Shown: one piece after another, positions 62,929-64,000 of the stretch | Layout: the number at the start of each line of letters is the position of its first letter | How positions within the stretch are numbered: the stretch's first letter is position 1 | Source: Mycobacterium kyogaense | GTDB lineage: Bacteria; Actinomycetota; Actinomycetes; Mycobacteriales; Mycobacteriaceae | Assembly: GCF_003254575.1 (NCBI RefSeq) | Contig: NZ_QJUA01000013.1 | Location: 1-64,000 of the forward strand | Direction of reading: 5' to 3' | DNA length: 64,000 bases | Notes under the pieces: model-generated | The model's database searches: none | Seen by the model: only the letters and a program-made list of their open reading frames with translations | Told to the model about the DNA's origin: nothing | Translations under genes and position numbers: made by a program

Positions 62929-63783
62929 GTGAGCATCGAACGAGTCGGCGTCGTCGGCGCCGGACAGATGGGCGGCGGTATCGCCGAGGTGTGCGCCGAA
63001 GCCGGTGCGCACGTCGTCGTCTACGAACCGTCCGCGGAGCTGGTGGAAGCGGGCCGGGCGCGTATCACCGCGTCGCTGGAACGGGCCAAGGCCAAGGGCA
63101 AGCTGGCCGCCGACGACTTCGAGATCACCCAGGCGCGGCTCGTCTACACCAGCGACCTCGCCGACCTGGCCGACCGCCAGCTGGTGATCGAGGCCATCGT
63201 CGAGAACGAGGCCGTCAAGGCCAAGGTCTTCGCCCAGCTCGACGAGATCGTCACCGACCCCGACGCAGTCCTCGCGTCGAACACCTCGAGCATCCCGATC
63301 ATGAAAATCGCTGCGGCGACCAAGAATCCGAGCCGCGTGCTGGGGCTGCACTTCTTCAACCCGGTGCCGGTGCTGCCGTTGGTCGAGGTGATCAACACAC
63401 TGGTGACCTCCGACGAGGCGATCGCGCGGGTCGAGAAGTTCGCGGGGGAGACGCTGGGCAAGAAGGTGGTTCGCTGCGGCGACCGCTCGGGCTTCATCGT
63501 CAACGCGCTGCTGGTGCCGTACCTGCTGTCGGCGATCCGGATGGCCGAGGCCGGGGTGGCCAGCGTCGAGGACATCGACACGGCCGTCGTCGCGGGGCTC
63601 TCACACCCGATGGGGCCGCTGCGGCTCTCGGACCTGATCGGGCTCGACACCATGAAGCTGATCGCGGACTCGATGTACGACGAGTACAAGGACGCCCACT
63701 ATGCGCCGCCGCCGCTGCTGCAGCGGATGGTGGAGGCGGGCCAGCTGGGCAAGAAGACGGGCCAGGGCTTCTACACCTACTGA
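62929..63783 (+). CDS. fadB2: 3-hydroxybutyryl-CoA dehydrogenase
   Basis: This encodes 284 aa from GTG 62929 with a GGAGAG ribosome-binding site. The NAD loop is VGVVGAGQMGGGIAEVCAEA. The catalytic histidine is in VLGLHFFNPVPVLPLVEVI, and GLSHPMGPLRLSDLIGLD is the C-terminal 3-hydroxyacyl-CoA dehydrogenase block. It oxidises 3-hydroxyacyl-CoA in beta-oxidation or butyryl metabolism. The order icl1-fadB2 matches Rv0467-Rv0468. Confidence 0.94.
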   Translation: MSIERVGVVGAGQMGGGIAEVCAEAGAHVVVYEPSAELVEAGRARITASLERAKAKGKLAADDFEITQARLVYTSDLADLADRQLVIEAIVENEAVKAKVFAQLDEIVTDPDAVLASNTSSIPIMKIAAATKNPSRVLGLHFFNPVPVLPLVEVINTLVTSDEAIARVEKFAGETLGKKVVRCGDRSGFIVNALLVPYLLSAIRMAEAGVASVEDIDTAVVAGLSHPMGPLRLSDLIGLDTMKLIADSMYDEYKDAHYAPPPLLQRMVEAGQLGKKTGQGFYTY

Positions 63784-63884
63784 GCCGGGCGCCCAGTGCA
63801 CGCTTTATGACGGGTTCTCCCACTCTTCTCATCAGAATGCGTGCGCTCGGGAACCAAACGGGGTCTCCACGCGCCTAACACGGT

Positions 63885-64000
63885 GTGCACGACATCATCG
63901 TGGGCTCGGAAGCACTCGCCGCCGGCACCGTGACACGCCATGACCTGCGCCGCAGATACGTCCAGCTCCACCACAACGTCTATGCGCCGACACGGATGAC
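63885..64000 (+). CDS. Partial N-terminus, possibly AbiEi/DUF559-type protein
   Basis: A GTG at 63885 opens a frame to the right edge, about 38 codons, starting VHDIIVGSEALAAGTVTRHD and continuing LRRRYVQLHHNVYAPTRM. This resembles the N-terminal winged-helix region of the many mycobacterial DUF559/AbiEi-like proteins. Too little is present to assign a function. The 101 bp before it hold no clear promoter. Confidence 0.5.
   Translation, partial: MHDIIVGSEALAAGTVTRHDLRRRYVQLHHNVYAPTRM

Overview
The window is chromosomal DNA of a rapidly growing mycobacterium (Mycolicibacterium-like). The GC content is very high, GTG starts are frequent, and many start codons lie 6-9 nt after a TANNNT -10 hexamer, which is the leaderless layout common in mycobacteria. 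Gene content agrees: MmpL-type exporter, Pks12-type polyketide synthase, LpqN-type lipoprotein, RamB, Icl1, FadB2, LpdC and PPK2. No tRNA, rRNA, insertion sequence, prophage or CRISPR array was seen.

Layout. 1-6906: a surface-glycan region with two divergent operons, four glycosyltransferases leftward and WcbI plus two glycosyltransferases rightward; it continues past the left edge. 6940-14102: a DinB-like protein, an aldehyde dehydrogenase, PPK2, a membrane protein, an unlisted 51-aa antisense ORF, an NTF2-like protein and a large LuxR-type ATPase regulator. 14569-23137: a DUF3516 helicase, a crotonase with altered catalytic residues, an ECF sigma/anti-sigma pair, a lipoprotein, a prolyl oligopeptidase and a diguanylate cyclase. 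23139-28719: a flavin monooxygenase divergent from a zinc alcohol dehydrogenase, a butanediol-type SDR, a GAF regulator and a DUF779 protein, with an inverted-repeat operator candidate between the divergent genes. 28716-35837: a tightly overlapping operon of permease (frameshifted), cyclase-type hydrolase, aldo/keto reductase, tungsten-type aldehyde:ferredoxin oxidoreductase (AOR) and threonine aldolase, divergent from a LysR regulator.

35892-63783 follows the M. tuberculosis order lpdC (Rv0462), Rv0463, Rv0464c, ramB (Rv0465c), Rv0466, icl1 (Rv0467), fadB2 (Rv0468), recognised from memory of those genes. Between the Rv0463 and Rv0464c homologues sits about 20 kb of other genes: a diguanylate cyclase, a 4129-residue bimodular Pks12-type synthase, an Rv2047c-like protein (NAD-binding domain plus phosphohistidine domain), an MmpL/RND exporter and a pyruvate-phosphate-dikinase-like protein without the PEP barrel.

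The strongest candidate for an undescribed system is this block. A mycoketide-type synthase with alternating methylmalonyl/malonyl AT signatures and no thioesterase lies beside proteins that could supply reductive release, phosphoryl transfer and export. The second candidate is the AOR operon, whose genes could take up a beta-hydroxy amino acid, cleave it to an aldehyde and oxidise that aldehyde. Both functional stories are inference from domain content and gene order.
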